Shown here: positions 38,718-47,465 of the stretch, in pieces | Numbering within the stretch: position 1 is the first letter of the stretch | How the letters are laid out: every line of letters begins with the position of its first letter | NCBI RefSeq assembly: GCF_001427305.1 | Contig: NZ_LMFZ01000001.1 | Span: 187,261 to 251,260, forward strand | Direction: 5' to 3' | Source of the DNA: Duganella sp. Root1480D1 | Lineage (GTDB): Bacteria > Pseudomonadota > Gammaproteobacteria > Burkholderiales > Burkholderiaceae_D | Length of the DNA: 64,000 bases | Notes under the pieces: model-generated | The model's input: only the letters and a program-made list of their open reading frames with translations | What the model was told of the DNA's origin: nothing | The model's database searches: none | Made by a program: the position numbers and the translations under genes

Positions 38718-40147
38718 GCTCCCAGCTCGCGCTGCAGGAAGCGCCAGATCTCCGGCGCCTGCAGCGCAGCGATATTCAGCCGCATGAACTGCGACGGAAG
38801 CTGGCTTGGCGAGAACAGGCTGCCCGGCGCCAGCAGCAAGCCCTGCCCCATGGCCTTCTCGGTCAGCACATTCGTATCGCGTCCCGCATCCACCCACACG
38901 AACATGCCCGCCGGCGGCGCGCTGGCGATGCGCATTCCCGTTTTTTCGAGCTGGCGCACGGTGCGTGCGCGCAGGCCATCGAGCCGCGTGCGGATGCGCT
39001 CCGTGTGCTTGCGGTAGCTGCCTTCCGACAGCACCTTGTGCACCACCCGCTCGCCGATGTCGCTGGTGGTCAGGGTTTGCAGCATCTTGCGGTCGGCCAG
39101 GCGCTGCGCCATGTCTTCCGATGTGGCGATAAAGCCCACGCGCAGGTTGGCGGCCATGGTCTTGGAGAAGCCGCCCAGGTAAATCACGCGCTTCAATTGG
39201 TCCAGCGCCGCCATGCGGGTGGCCGGCTGCACGCTGCTGCCGGGGTGCAGGTCGCAGTAGATATCGTCTTCCACGATGGTGATGCCGTGTTCTTCCGCGA
39301 TGCGCAGGATCTGGAAGGCCTTGGCTGCCGACAGCGAAGTCGAACTTGGGTTGTGCAGCACTGAGTTGATCACGTACAGCTTGGGCTTATGGATAGCGGC
39401 CAGTTCCGCCAGTTGCGCGATATCGGGTCCGTCAGCCAGGCGCGGGATGCCGACTACGCGCGCGCCCAGCGCGGCAAATGAACCGAACATCAGGAACCAG
39501 GCCGGATCGTCGACGAACACCGTATCGCCGGGGCGGGTGAATTCGCGCGCCACCATGTCCAGCGCCTGCGTCACTCCTGCGGTGGTGACGATCTGCTCCG
39601 GCGCGGCCCCGATTTCGAGTTCGGCCAGCTTGTGCTGCAAGTACTGGCGCAGCGGCAGGTAGCCCTGCGGCACGCCGTAATTCAGCAGGATGCTGCTGTG
39701 CTGGCGGCTGATGGCGCGCAGCGCGTTGCCGATCGCCACGCCATCGAGCCAGTCGGCCGGCAGCACGCCGGTGCCGGGCATGTGCTGGTGCGGCACCGTG
39801 CGGAACATATTGCGCACCAGCCAAACCACATCCAAACCCTGCGACCCTTCAGGCTGCGCCAGGCCCGGTTCGCGCGCGGCCGGCTGCGGCGCTTGCAGCG
39901 GCGCGCGGTCGCGGATGAAGAAGCCGGCGCCGCGCCGCGATTCGAGGTAGCCGCGCGCCACCAGCTTGTCGTAGGCGCCAACCACGGTGAACGGCGACAC
40001 GCCATGCGAGGTGGCGAACTGGCGGATCGAGGGCATGCGGGCGCCGGCACGCAGCACGCGGTCGTCGATGCGGGCAGCCACGCTGCGCACGATCTGGTCG
40101 CCGAGCGACTCCCCGCCTTCACGGCTTAGCAAGATTGTATTGGTCAT
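38714..40147 (-). CDS. MocR-type (GntR-HTH/aminotransferase) regulator
   Basis: 477 residues: a GntR winged helix-turn-helix (about 12-80, RMPSIRQFATSHGVSPFTVVGAYDKLVARGYLESRRGAG), a linker, and a fold-type I aminotransferase-like domain with the PLP lysine in YLGGFSKTMAANLRVGF. MocR proteins use PLP adducts as effectors. Divergent from a PLP-dependent dehydratase with a direct-repeat operator between them, so that gene is the obvious target. Confidence 0.92.
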   Translation of the reverse strand: MTNTILLSREGGESLGDQIVRSVAARIDDRVLRAGARMPSIRQFATSHGVSPFTVVGAYDKLVARGYLESRRGAGFFIRDRAPLQAPQPAAREPGLAQPEGSQGLDVVWLVRNMFRTVPHQHMPGTGVLPADWLDGVAIGNALRAISRQHSSILLNYGVPQGYLPLRQYLQHKLAELEIGAAPEQIVTTAGVTQALDMVAREFTRPGDTVFVDDPAWFLMFGSFAALGARVVGIPRLADGPDIAQLAELAAIHKPKLYVINSVLHNPSSTSLSAAKAFQILRIAEEHGITIVEDDIYCDLHPGSSVQPATRMAALDQLKRVIYLGGFSKTMAANLRVGFIATSEDMAQRLADRKMLQTLTTSDIGERVVHKVLSEGSYRKHTERIRTRLDGLRARTVRQLEKTGMRIASAPPAGMFVWVDAGRDTNVLTEKAMGQGLLLAPGSLFSPSQLPSQFMRLNIAALQAPEIWRFLQRELGA

Positions 40148-40182
40148 ATCACCATCACAGTGCGTGGAATTATTCGTACAAG

Positions 40183-40202
40183 TGTATTGGTACTGTACTG
40201 GT
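40183..40202. promoter_or_regulatory. Direct repeat operator between mocR and the dehydratase gene
   Basis: TGTATTGGT (40183-40191) and TGTACTGGT (40194-40202), start-to-start distance 11 bases, one helical turn. It lies in the 114-base divergent promoter region. MocR regulators such as PdxR are known to bind direct repeats, so this is a candidate site. Confidence 0.55.
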
Positions 40203-40261
40203 TACTTATTCTACGATACACCCATCCCCTTCAAACTTCCAGTGATTAAAGGAGCCACGCC

Positions 40262-41239
40262 ATGAACCTGCTGCCAACCCGTGCTGAACTCGACGCCGCT
40301 GCCACCATCGTCTATGGCGCCATGCCGGCCACGCCGCAGCTTTCCTGGCCGCTGCTGAACGAGGCGCTGGGCACCGAGGCCTGGATCAAGCATGAAAACC
40401 ATACGCCGATCGGCGCCTTCAAGGTGCGCGGCGGGCTGGCTTACATGCACCAGTTGCTGCAGCGCGAACCGGGCGTGCCAGGCGTGATCGCGGCCACGCG
40501 CGGCAACCACGGCCAGGCGGTGGCGTTTGCTGCACGCCGCCACGGGGTGCGCGCGGTGATCGTGGTGCCGCATGGGAATAGCGTTGAAAAGAATGCCGCG
40601 GTGCGCGCGCTTGGCGGGGAATTGATCGAGTATGGCGACGACTTCCAGGCCAGCCACGATTACGCGCAAACCCTGTCGCGGCGTGAACGGTTGCATATGG
40701 TGCCGTCCTGCCACCCGGATGGCGTGGCGGGCGTGGCGAGCTACTGGATGGAACTGTTCCATGCCCAGCCAGGCCTGGATACCGTGTTCGTGCCGATCGG
40801 CCAGGGTTCCGGCTTTTGCGCGGCGATCGCCGCGCGCGAAGCGCTCGGCCTGCGCACCCGTGTAATCGGCGTGGTATCGAGCCATGCCCCGGCCTATCTG
40901 GAATCCATCCGCAGCGGCGAACTGCGCGAGGCACCGTCGACTACCGAGCTGGCCGATGGCATGGCATGCCGCCGCCCGCATGCGGGGTCGCTGGAGGTCG
41001 TGAGCCGCTATGCCGATGAAGTGATTACCGTCAGCGATGAAGAGGTGGCGCGCGCCATCCGCCTGTACTACCGGGCGACGCACAACCTGGCCGAGGGCGC
41101 GGGCGCGGCGGCGCTGGCGGCGGCTTTGCGCCTCAAGCACGATCCGCGCGTGGCGGGCTGCAAGGTGGGCTTGCCGCTAACCGGTGCCAACGTGGATGCG
41201 GAGAAGATCATGCGCGTGTTGTCAGAGGTGCTGCCATGA
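40262..41239 (+). CDS. Threonine dehydratase-like PLP enzyme
   Basis: 325 residues, fold-type II. PLP lysine K54 in HTPIGAFKVRGG, the asparagine loop ATRGNHGQAVAFAARRHG, and the phosphate loop PIGQGSGFCAAI, which departs from the usual GGGGLxxG. No C-terminal ACT domain. Related to catabolic threonine/serine dehydratases and hydroxyaspartate dehydratases; the exact substrate is uncertain. Downstream EamA, RidA-like and aminotransferase genes fit an amino-acid or enamine-handling set. Confidence 0.85.
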   Translation: MNLLPTRAELDAAATIVYGAMPATPQLSWPLLNEALGTEAWIKHENHTPIGAFKVRGGLAYMHQLLQREPGVPGVIAATRGNHGQAVAFAARRHGVRAVIVVPHGNSVEKNAAVRALGGELIEYGDDFQASHDYAQTLSRRERLHMVPSCHPDGVAGVASYWMELFHAQPGLDTVFVPIGQGSGFCAAIAAREALGLRTRVIGVVSSHAPAYLESIRSGELREAPSTTELADGMACRRPHAGSLEVVSRYADEVITVSDEEVARAIRLYYRATHNLAEGAGAAALAAALRLKHDPRVAGCKVGLPLTGANVDAEKIMRVLSEVLP

Positions 41240-42207
41240 CGCCCTATTCACATGATGGGCCGGGGTGGCACCGAACCGGTAAACCGGTGCCTGACCGGCA
41301 GGGTCAGACACCTGCCTTGCATGCGCCGCAGGTTGCCGAAACCCGGGGCATGCTGCTCGGCTTCATCGGCGTCGCCATCTTCAGCCTGACGCTCCCCTTC
41401 ACCCGCCTGGCGGTGGCCGGCCTCGATCCCGTTTTCGTGGCAATGGGCCGCGCCGCGGCAGCGGCTGTACTGGCCCTGTGCTGGCTGCGCTGGAAGCGTG
41501 CCCCGCTGCCGGCGCGCGCGCAACTGCCAACCCTGCTGGCTGTCACCGTCGGCTGCGTGCTGGGCTTCCCGCTGCTGACCTCCATCGCCATGCGCACCCT
41601 GCCCGCCTCGCACGGCGCAGTGCTGGTCGGCATCCTGCCGCTGGCAACCGCCCTGTTTGCGGCCTTGCGCGGCCACGAACGCCCCTCCGCCGGCTTCTGG
41701 TGCATGGCAGCGGCAGGCAGCGCCCTGGTGGTCGGCTTCGCGCTGCGCCAGTCCGGTGGCGGGCTGCATGCGGCCGACCTGGCAGTGTTCGCCGCTGTGA
41801 CGCTGGCCGCCATGGGCTATGCGGAAGGCGGCCGCCTGTCGCAAACCTTGGGCGGCGAACAGGTGATCGGCTGGGCACTCGTGCTGTCGCTGCCGCTGGC
41901 CGCGCCGGCCACCGCCTGGCTGCTGTGGCGCGACTGGCAAAGCATTGCCGCCGCACCAGCCAGCGCCTGGCTGGGCTTCGGCTACGTTTCCGTGTTCTCC
42001 ATGTTCATCGGTTTCTTTTTCTGGTACCGCGGCATGGCGCTGGGCGGCGTGGCAAGGGTCGGCCAGGTGCAGTTGGCCCAGCCAGGATTATCTTTGGCGG
42101 CCGCCGCCGTGATCCTGAACGAAACTTTGCATATTGAGCATATTCTGTTCACTTTTGCCGTAATTGCTGTTGTCGGCGCAGGAAAACGCATGAAAGTGGC
42201 CCGTTGA
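41236..42207 (+). CDS. EamA/DMT-family transporter with a repeat-derived N-terminus
   Basis: Ten predicted membrane helices in two EamA repeats, typical of small-metabolite exporters. The frame opens at ATG 41236 (ATGA overlap with the dehydratase), giving 323 residues. The first 38 residues are not membrane-like and are largely encoded by a REP-like palindrome. The family-like start MLLGFIGVAIFSLTLPFTRLA is at ATG 41350, giving 285 residues. Either start is possible. Likely exports an amino acid or related product. Confidence 0.85.
   Translation: MTPYSHDGPGWHRTGKPVPDRQGQTPALHAPQVAETRGMLLGFIGVAIFSLTLPFTRLAVAGLDPVFVAMGRAAAAAVLALCWLRWKRAPLPARAQLPTLLAVTVGCVLGFPLLTSIAMRTLPASHGAVLVGILPLATALFAALRGHERPSAGFWCMAAAGSALVVGFALRQSGGGLHAADLAVFAAVTLAAMGYAEGGRLSQTLGGEQVIGWALVLSLPLAAPATAWLLWRDWQSIAAAPASAWLGFGYVSVFSMFIGFFFWYRGMALGGVARVGQVQLAQPGLSLAAAAVILNETLHIEHILFTFAVIAVVGAGKRMKVAR
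41286..41312. repeat. REP-like palindrome inside the 5' end of the EamA gene
   Basis: 27-nt hairpin of the same family as 5749 and 7164, with two wobble positions in the arms. It is preceded by the same ACCGGTAAACC block as the 5749 copy. It is read in frame from ATG 41236. Confidence 0.75.
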
Positions 42208-42275
42208 CCGTGACGAATTCGGCAACGTGCAGAGTACAATAGCGACTTCACGGAACCTTTTTTCTTGGAAATCAC

Positions 42276-42737
42276 ATGTCTGTCTACGAAAAACTGAAGT
42301 CGCTCGATATCACCCTGGCCGCGCCAGCCGCCCCGGTGGCGGCCTACGTCATGCACGTACAAAGCGGTAACCAGGTGTTCCTGTCTGGCCACATCGCCAA
42401 GAAAGCCGACGGCACCCCTTGGGTTGGCCAACTGGGCAAGAATATCTCGACCGAAGAAGGCAAGCAGGCAGCACGCTCGATCGCCATCGCCCTGATGGGC
42501 ACCCTGCAGGAAGCCTGCGGCGGCGACCTGACCCGCGTCAAGCGCATCGTCAAGGTCATGAGCCTGGTGAATTCCACCCCCGACTACACCGAACAGCACC
42601 TGGTCACCAACGGCTGCTCCGAACTGCTGGGCGAAGTGTTCGGCGACGCCGGCAAGCACGCCCGCTCCGCTTTTGGCGTGGCGCAGATCCCGCTTGGCTC
42701 CTGCGTAGAAATCGAACTGATCGCCGAAATCGCTTAA
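42276..42737 (+). CDS. RidA/YjgF-family protein (enamine/imine deaminase-like)
   Basis: 153 residues, a YjgF/RidA fold of the longer subfamily (VQSGNQVFLSGHIAKKADGTPW, GDLTRVKRIVKVMSLVNST, HARSAFGVAQIPLGSCVEIELIAEI). The arginine in ARSAFGVAQIPLG occupies the expected active-site strand. RidA hydrolyses reactive enamines made by PLP dehydratases, so location two genes after a dehydratase is meaningful. A TACAAT -10-like box is at 42235-42240. The aminotransferase gene follows by 19 bases. Confidence 0.88.
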   Translation: MSVYEKLKSLDITLAAPAAPVAAYVMHVQSGNQVFLSGHIAKKADGTPWVGQLGKNISTEEGKQAARSIAIALMGTLQEACGGDLTRVKRIVKVMSLVNSTPDYTEQHLVTNGCSELLGEVFGDAGKHARSAFGVAQIPLGSCVEIELIAEIA

Positions 42738-42756
42738 CCCCCGCTAGAGATTGAAT

Positions 42757-43950
42757 ATGAAAATCGAGAACCAGAACCCATTGCATTGGAACTTCTCCGA
42801 GCGTGCCAAGGGCATGCAGGCGTCCTTCATCCGTGAGATCCTGAAGGTCACCCAGCAGCCGGAGATCACTTCCTTCGCCGGCGGCCTGCCATCGCCAGCC
42901 ACCTTCCCGGTGGACATCATGAAGGCAGCCTACGACAAAGTACTGTCGACCAACGGCAAAGTGGCCCTGCAATACGGTCCGACCGACGGCTACATGCCGC
43001 TGCGCCAGTGGATCGCCGATTCGCTGTCACAGAACGGCGCCAAGATCTCGCCGGAACAGGTGCTGATGGTGTCCGGTTCGCAGCAGGCGCTCGACCTGAT
43101 CGGCAAGGTGCTGATCGACGAAGGCAGTAAAGTGCTGGTGGAGACCCCGTCCTACCTGGGCGCGCTGCAGGCGTTCTCGGTGTACCGCCCTGAATTCCAT
43201 TCCGTCCCGTCCGACGAACACGGCCTGATTCCATCGTCGCTGGACTCCATCGCCGAAGGCGCGCGCCTGCTGTACGCACTGCCGAACTTCCAGAACCCGA
43301 CCGGCCGTTCGCTGTCGGTGGAGCGCCGCCAGCAACTGGTGGAAACCTGCGCCCGCCTGAACCTGCCGCTGATCGAAGACGATCCATACGGTGCTCTGTC
43401 CTACACCGGCCAGCCAAGCCCGAAAATGATCGCCATGAATCCGGAAGGCGTGATCTACATGGGTTCCTTCTCCAAGGTGCTGACCCCTGGCATCCGCCTG
43501 GGCTACGTGGTGGCGCCGCTGCCAATGGTGCGCCGCCTGGAACTGGCCAAGCAAGCTGCCGACCTGCACACCGCGCAACTGACCCAGATGGTGGTGCACG
43601 AGGTGGTGAAAGACGGCTTCCTGGACAAGCACATCCCGACCATCCGCGAACTGTACGGCAACCAGTGCAAAGCCATGCTGGACGCCATGGACCAGCACTT
43701 CCCGAAAGAAGCCACCTGGACCAAGCCGGACGGCGGCATGTTCATCTGGGTCGAACTGCCAAAGCACATCAACGCGATGGAACTGCTGGACGAAGCCATC
43801 AAGAACAAGATCGCTTTCGTGCCGGGCGCGCCGTTCTACGCCAACGAGCCAGCCACCAACACCCTGCGCCTGTCCTTCGTGACCGTGCCGCCAGAGCGCA
43901 TCCACGCCGGCATCGAAGTGCTGGGCAAGCTGATCAAAGCACGCATGTAA
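42757..43950 (+). CDS. PLP-dependent aminotransferase (2-aminoadipate-like)
   Basis: 397 residues, fold-type I, subgroup I beta without a DNA-binding domain. PLP lysine in YMGSFSKVLTPGIRLGY, LPNFQNPTGRSLS, IEDDPYGALSY, FIWVELP. Closest by pattern to LysN/2-aminoadipate and aromatic or branched-chain aminotransferases; the substrate is not determinable here. ATG 42757 is used; a TTG two codons upstream is possible. Likely in one transcript with the RidA-like gene. Confidence 0.9.
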   Translation: MKIENQNPLHWNFSERAKGMQASFIREILKVTQQPEITSFAGGLPSPATFPVDIMKAAYDKVLSTNGKVALQYGPTDGYMPLRQWIADSLSQNGAKISPEQVLMVSGSQQALDLIGKVLIDEGSKVLVETPSYLGALQAFSVYRPEFHSVPSDEHGLIPSSLDSIAEGARLLYALPNFQNPTGRSLSVERRQQLVETCARLNLPLIEDDPYGALSYTGQPSPKMIAMNPEGVIYMGSFSKVLTPGIRLGYVVAPLPMVRRLELAKQAADLHTAQLTQMVVHEVVKDGFLDKHIPTIRELYGNQCKAMLDAMDQHFPKEATWTKPDGGMFIWVELPKHINAMELLDEAIKNKIAFVPGAPFYANEPATNTLRLSFVTVPPERIHAGIEVLGKLIKARM

Positions 43951-43966
43951 TCCCCAGCTACACAGG

Positions 43967-45223
43967 ATGAAGTTCATAACGGGGTTCATCCTCGCAGCAT
44001 GGCTGGCCGTCGGCGGTGCCCACGCCGCCGACGCCAGGCCGCCTGTCGTGCTGGTGCACGGCTTCTTCGGTTTCGACCACACCACGCTTGGCGGTACGTT
44101 CCGCTATTGGGGCGGTTTTAACGATATTGCGCAGCACATCAGGGCCGGCAGCGGCCGCGAAGTGTTCACTGCCGGCGTAGGGCCGGTCAGTTCGAACTGG
44201 GACCGCGCCATCGAACTGTATTATCAGATCAAGGGCGGCTGCGCCGACTATGGCGCTGGCCACACGGCGCAGCACGCGGCCGCAGGCCATATCCAGAAGC
44301 CGGCCGGCAAATGCTGGGCGGCCGATCCTTCCAATAATCCCGACAAATTTCCGCTCGCACTGTACCCGCAGTGGGATGCCGCGCACCCGATCCACCTGGT
44401 CGGGCATAGCCAGGGCGGGCAAACCATGCGTACCCTGATCCAGCTTAAGGAACAGGGTACCGTGGGCAATGGCGGCGCGCGCGGCTGGGTGATCAGCGCC
44501 ACCTCCATCGCAACGCCGCATAATGGCACTACGCTGCGCGATATCGTGGTCGACTGGCTGCCCGATGCGTCGACGCTGGCCGGACTGGCCGTGCAAGCAA
44601 GCGGCGCTGGCGGTTCAGGCGGTTCCGGCTTCAAGTACCGCCTGGAGCAGTTCAACATGAAGGCCAGCGCGGCGGAATCGATCGACGACTTTTTCGAGCG
44701 CACCCGTGGCCACCCGTTCTGGAGCCTGGATAATCACGATTCGGCGCAATGGGACCTGTCACCGGATGGCGCTGCCGAACTGAATAGCTGGGTGAAGACT
44801 TCGGCGGATGTCTATTACTTCTCCTTCAGCGCCCAGGCTACCGAAGCATTAAACCTGTTTGGCAAGGAGTTCCAGTACCCGCGCCCCGACATGATCTTCT
44901 TCCTGCAGGGCATGGCGGGAGAATGGGTGATACCTTCCTTCGGACATCCAGGCATGGGCTCGTTCAAGCAGACTGCCGCCGGGCGCGTCCCCACCGACCA
45001 GCGCTGGTTCGCCAACGACGGCGTAGTCAACACCGTCAGCATGGCCGGCCCTGAAGGCAGCAAGGTCCAGCCCCTTGGCGGGCAACCGGTCAAGGGCGCC
45101 TGGAACCACATCGAAACCATGCACGGCATGGATCACTTCGACGTGATCGGCTGGGATGCCAAGCCTTCAGCCTCGCTGAAGATGTACGACAAGCTGATGG
45201 CGATCCTCTCCAAACTCGATTAA
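43967..45223 (+). CDS. Secreted triacylglycerol lipase, first paralogue
   Basis: 418 residues. Signal peptide to about AHA (residue 20), then VVLVHGFFGF oxyanion region and nucleophile S148 in GHSQGG. The region GCADYGAGHTAQHAAAGH and YWGGFNDI resemble the zinc-binding, sub-domain-containing lipases of family I.5 known from Geobacillus. Likely acid/base residues are D in NDGVVNTVSM and H in MDHFDVIGW. C92 and C116 could pair. Starts 16 bases after the aminotransferase stop. A close paralogue follows. Confidence 0.9.
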   Translation: MKFITGFILAAWLAVGGAHAADARPPVVLVHGFFGFDHTTLGGTFRYWGGFNDIAQHIRAGSGREVFTAGVGPVSSNWDRAIELYYQIKGGCADYGAGHTAQHAAAGHIQKPAGKCWAADPSNNPDKFPLALYPQWDAAHPIHLVGHSQGGQTMRTLIQLKEQGTVGNGGARGWVISATSIATPHNGTTLRDIVVDWLPDASTLAGLAVQASGAGGSGGSGFKYRLEQFNMKASAAESIDDFFERTRGHPFWSLDNHDSAQWDLSPDGAAELNSWVKTSADVYYFSFSAQATEALNLFGKEFQYPRPDMIFFLQGMAGEWVIPSFGHPGMGSFKQTAAGRVPTDQRWFANDGVVNTVSMAGPEGSKVQPLGGQPVKGAWNHIETMHGMDHFDVIGWDAKPSASLKMYDKLMAILSKLD

Positions 45224-45265
45224 GCGGGCCTGCTGGCTCGCCGTGCATTGCGATTGGCTCCGCAG

Positions 45266-45288
45266 GCACGGTTGTGCCGCAACCGTGC
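45266..45288 (+). terminator. Hairpin between the two lipase genes
   Basis: GCACGGTTG-N5-CAACCGTGC, perfect 9-bp arms, 42 bases after the first lipase stop. No T-run; it may attenuate transcription or stabilise the upstream mRNA. Confidence 0.45.
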
Positions 45289-45339
45289 GCATTCTCCCCG
45301 TGGTGAAATGGATCACACAAAACCACGGGAGACAACCGC

Positions 45340-46632
45340 ATGAAAGTGCTTTCGAGCCTCACCCTTGCTGCCTGCCTGGCCGCATCCTCCGCCACCGCCG
45401 CCAATAACGCCCCGGTCGTGCTGGTGCACGGCTTCCTTGGCTTCGGCCCCGAGACGTTTGCTGCCACCGGCTTCAAATACTGGGGCGGATTCAACGATAT
45501 TGCAGCGCATATGCGCAATACGCAGCGTCCCGTGTTCACTGCCGGCGTTGGGCCGGTCAGTTCCAACTGGGACCGCGCAGTCGAACTGTATTACCAGATC
45601 AAGGGCGGTTGCGCCGACTATGGCGCGCGCCACACTGCAGACAATGCCGCCGCCGGCCATATCCAGAAGCCAGCCGGCAAATGCTGGGCAGCCGATCAGG
45701 CCAACAACCCTAACAACTATCCCGTTGCGCTGTACCCGCAATGGGATGCCCAGCACCCTGTGCATTTCGTATCGCACAGCCAGGGCGGCCAGACCATCCG
45801 CACCCTGATCCAGTTGCTGGAAAACGGCGCACCGAACGGCGCCGGCACGGAAGGCAGCGGCGGCCTGTATGCAGGCGGCAAAGTGGGCTGGGTCAAGAGC
45901 GCGACGTCGATCTCCTCGCCGCACAACGGCACCACGCTGCGCGACGTGGTGGTTGAATTCGTGCCGAAAGTATCGGAACTGGCGGGCAGCATCGTCGAGG
46001 TGGCGGGCCTGGGCGGCTCGGGCGGCAGCGGCTACAAGTTCCGGCTCGAGCAATACGGGCTGGCGCAGGGGCCGGCCGAATCGATCGGAGACTTTATCGA
46101 CCGCACGCGCGGCGCGCCGTTCTGGCAGCTCTCCAACCATGATGCCGCGCACTGGGACCTGGCTCCGGACGGCGCAGCGCAGCTGAATGGCTGGGTGAAG
46201 ACTTCACCCAATGTCTACTACTTCTCCATCGGTTCGCGCGCAACGGAGCAAGGCCATTGGTGCTGTAATAACACCGACCGCGTGATCGCGCCGTTCCAGA
46301 GCAGCGATTACCAGTACGCCCGCAACGACATGATCTTCTTCCTGAAGAACACTGCCGGCGAATGGGTGGTGCCTTCGATCCTGCAGCATGGCATGGGCTC
46401 TTATCGCGCGCCTGAGTGGTATCCGAACGATGGCGTGGTCAATACCGTTTCGATGCGCGGGCCCTCCGGCCAGCCGCAGCGCAACTTCGACGGCACCCCG
46501 GTCAAAGGGAGCTGGAACTATATCGGCTACTACGACCAGTACGACCACTTCGACGTGATCGGATGGGATTCGCCGACGTGGGCAGTGTACCCGATCTACG
46601 ACAACCTCCTCAGCATCATCGGCGGACTGTGA
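45340..46632 (+). CDS. Secreted triacylglycerol lipase, second paralogue
   Basis: 430 residues, clearly a duplicate of the preceding gene: same signal-peptide style, VLVHGFLGF, CADYGARHTADNAAAGHIQKPAGKCW, nucleophile S147 in SHSQGGQ, and C-terminal DHFDVIGWDS. It differs by insertions such as a GSGGLYAGGK loop and a paired-cysteine WCCNNTDR segment. The stop overlaps the GTG start of the foldase-like gene, so the two products are likely co-translated and functionally linked. Confidence 0.9.
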   Translation: MKVLSSLTLAACLAASSATAANNAPVVLVHGFLGFGPETFAATGFKYWGGFNDIAAHMRNTQRPVFTAGVGPVSSNWDRAVELYYQIKGGCADYGARHTADNAAAGHIQKPAGKCWAADQANNPNNYPVALYPQWDAQHPVHFVSHSQGGQTIRTLIQLLENGAPNGAGTEGSGGLYAGGKVGWVKSATSISSPHNGTTLRDVVVEFVPKVSELAGSIVEVAGLGGSGGSGYKFRLEQYGLAQGPAESIGDFIDRTRGAPFWQLSNHDAAHWDLAPDGAAQLNGWVKTSPNVYYFSIGSRATEQGHWCCNNTDRVIAPFQSSDYQYARNDMIFFLKNTAGEWVVPSILQHGMGSYRAPEWYPNDGVVNTVSMRGPSGQPQRNFDGTPVKGSWNYIGYYDQYDHFDVIGWDSPTWAVYPIYDNLLSIIGGL

Positions 46633-47123
46633 ACGTGCGCGCCACGATAGCCATCGCGGCCGTCGCCGTGGCAGCGGCGCTGTGGCGGGCCAGCTTGCCG
46701 GCGCCTGCCGCCTCGCTCGCACCGCAGCCGGCGATGCTGGCCGCCGCCGCGCAGGCGACCCGCATCGCCGCCCGCGCGGCAGCGCCAGCACCGCCCGCTC
46801 TGCCCCCCGCCCTGCTGCGCAGCGCGCCGCCGACTTCCAGCACCGCGTCCGCCGTCGCAAGCGTAGAAACAGCCGTGCGCGAGGCGCGCCGCCATGGCAA
46901 GGGTGAACAGGAAGTGTATCGCCTGCGCAGCGAGAAACTGCCGGCCGAACAAGTGGAAGCACTGGCCCGCATGGAGGCGGCCGAAGCGAACTGGCGCCAG
47001 CGCCTGGAGGCCCTGCAGGCAGCGTGCGCAGCCAATATCGGCTGCGACGACGCGCGCGCCAGCTTCACGCGGGAAGAACTGGCAAGGACCACCGCTTATG
47101 CCGCGCCGACGCTAAGGCAATAA
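46629..47123 (+). CDS. Truncated lipase-chaperone (Lif)-like membrane-anchored protein
   Basis: 164 residues from GTG 46629. N-terminal hydrophobic anchor (ATIAIAAVAVAAALW), an Ala/Pro-rich spacer, then a charged helical part: EQEVYRLRSEKLPAEQVEALARMEAAEANWRQRLEAL and FTREELART, resembling the C-terminal helices of Lif foldases. Full Lif proteins are about 300-350 residues and carry an RxxFDY motif near the start; neither is here. The direct overlap with a lipase gene supports a chaperone link. Similarity judged by eye. Confidence 0.6.
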   Translation: MNVRATIAIAAVAVAAALWRASLPAPAASLAPQPAMLAAAAQATRIAARAAAPAPPALPPALLRSAPPTSSTASAVASVETAVREARRHGKGEQEVYRLRSEKLPAEQVEALARMEAAEANWRQRLEALQAACAANIGCDDARASFTREELARTTAYAAPTLRQ

Positions 47124-47126
47124 GCC

Positions 47127-47402
47127 CTAAGGCGCCGGCGACAGCATCCTGCTCGCCTCGTCCTGCCCGACATACTGGGCGATCAGGCGCTGCAGGGTGC
47201 CATCGGCGCGCATCTCCTTCAGCAGGCCGGCCCAGCGCCGCGAATCGTCAGCGCTGAACAGCTTCTTGCCCAGCATGAGGTTGGCCGGCCCGCGCGGCCT
47301 GGTGCCGGCCCAATCTTCGATGGGCGGCGCAGCTTTTTTCGCATGCGCCGGCAGGCAAGGTCCTGCCAGCACAAGCGCCAACGCGCGCAAGAAGTGTCGC
47401 AT
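47127..47402 (-). CDS. Small secreted protein resembling the C-terminal end of a family-3 solute-binding protein
   Basis: 91 residues: signal peptide to about PAHA, then PIEDWAGTRPRGPANLMLGKKLFSADDSRRWAGLLKEMRADGTLQRLIAQYVGQDEASRML. The ADGTLQRLIAQY part matches the last helix region of amino-acid-type binding proteins, but the two ligand-binding lobes are absent. It could be a deletion relic that kept its signal sequence, or a small independent gene. Stop is 3 bases from the convergent foldase-like gene. Confidence 0.5.
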   Translation of the reverse strand: MRHFLRALALVLAGPCLPAHAKKAAPPIEDWAGTRPRGPANLMLGKKLFSADDSRRWAGLLKEMRADGTLQRLIAQYVGQDEASRMLSPAP

Positions 47403-47465
47403 GCCGCCCTCCCGATGTCGCTAATCGACTGGCCGATTACGACACGGGGTAACAGCCGCGCCTAT

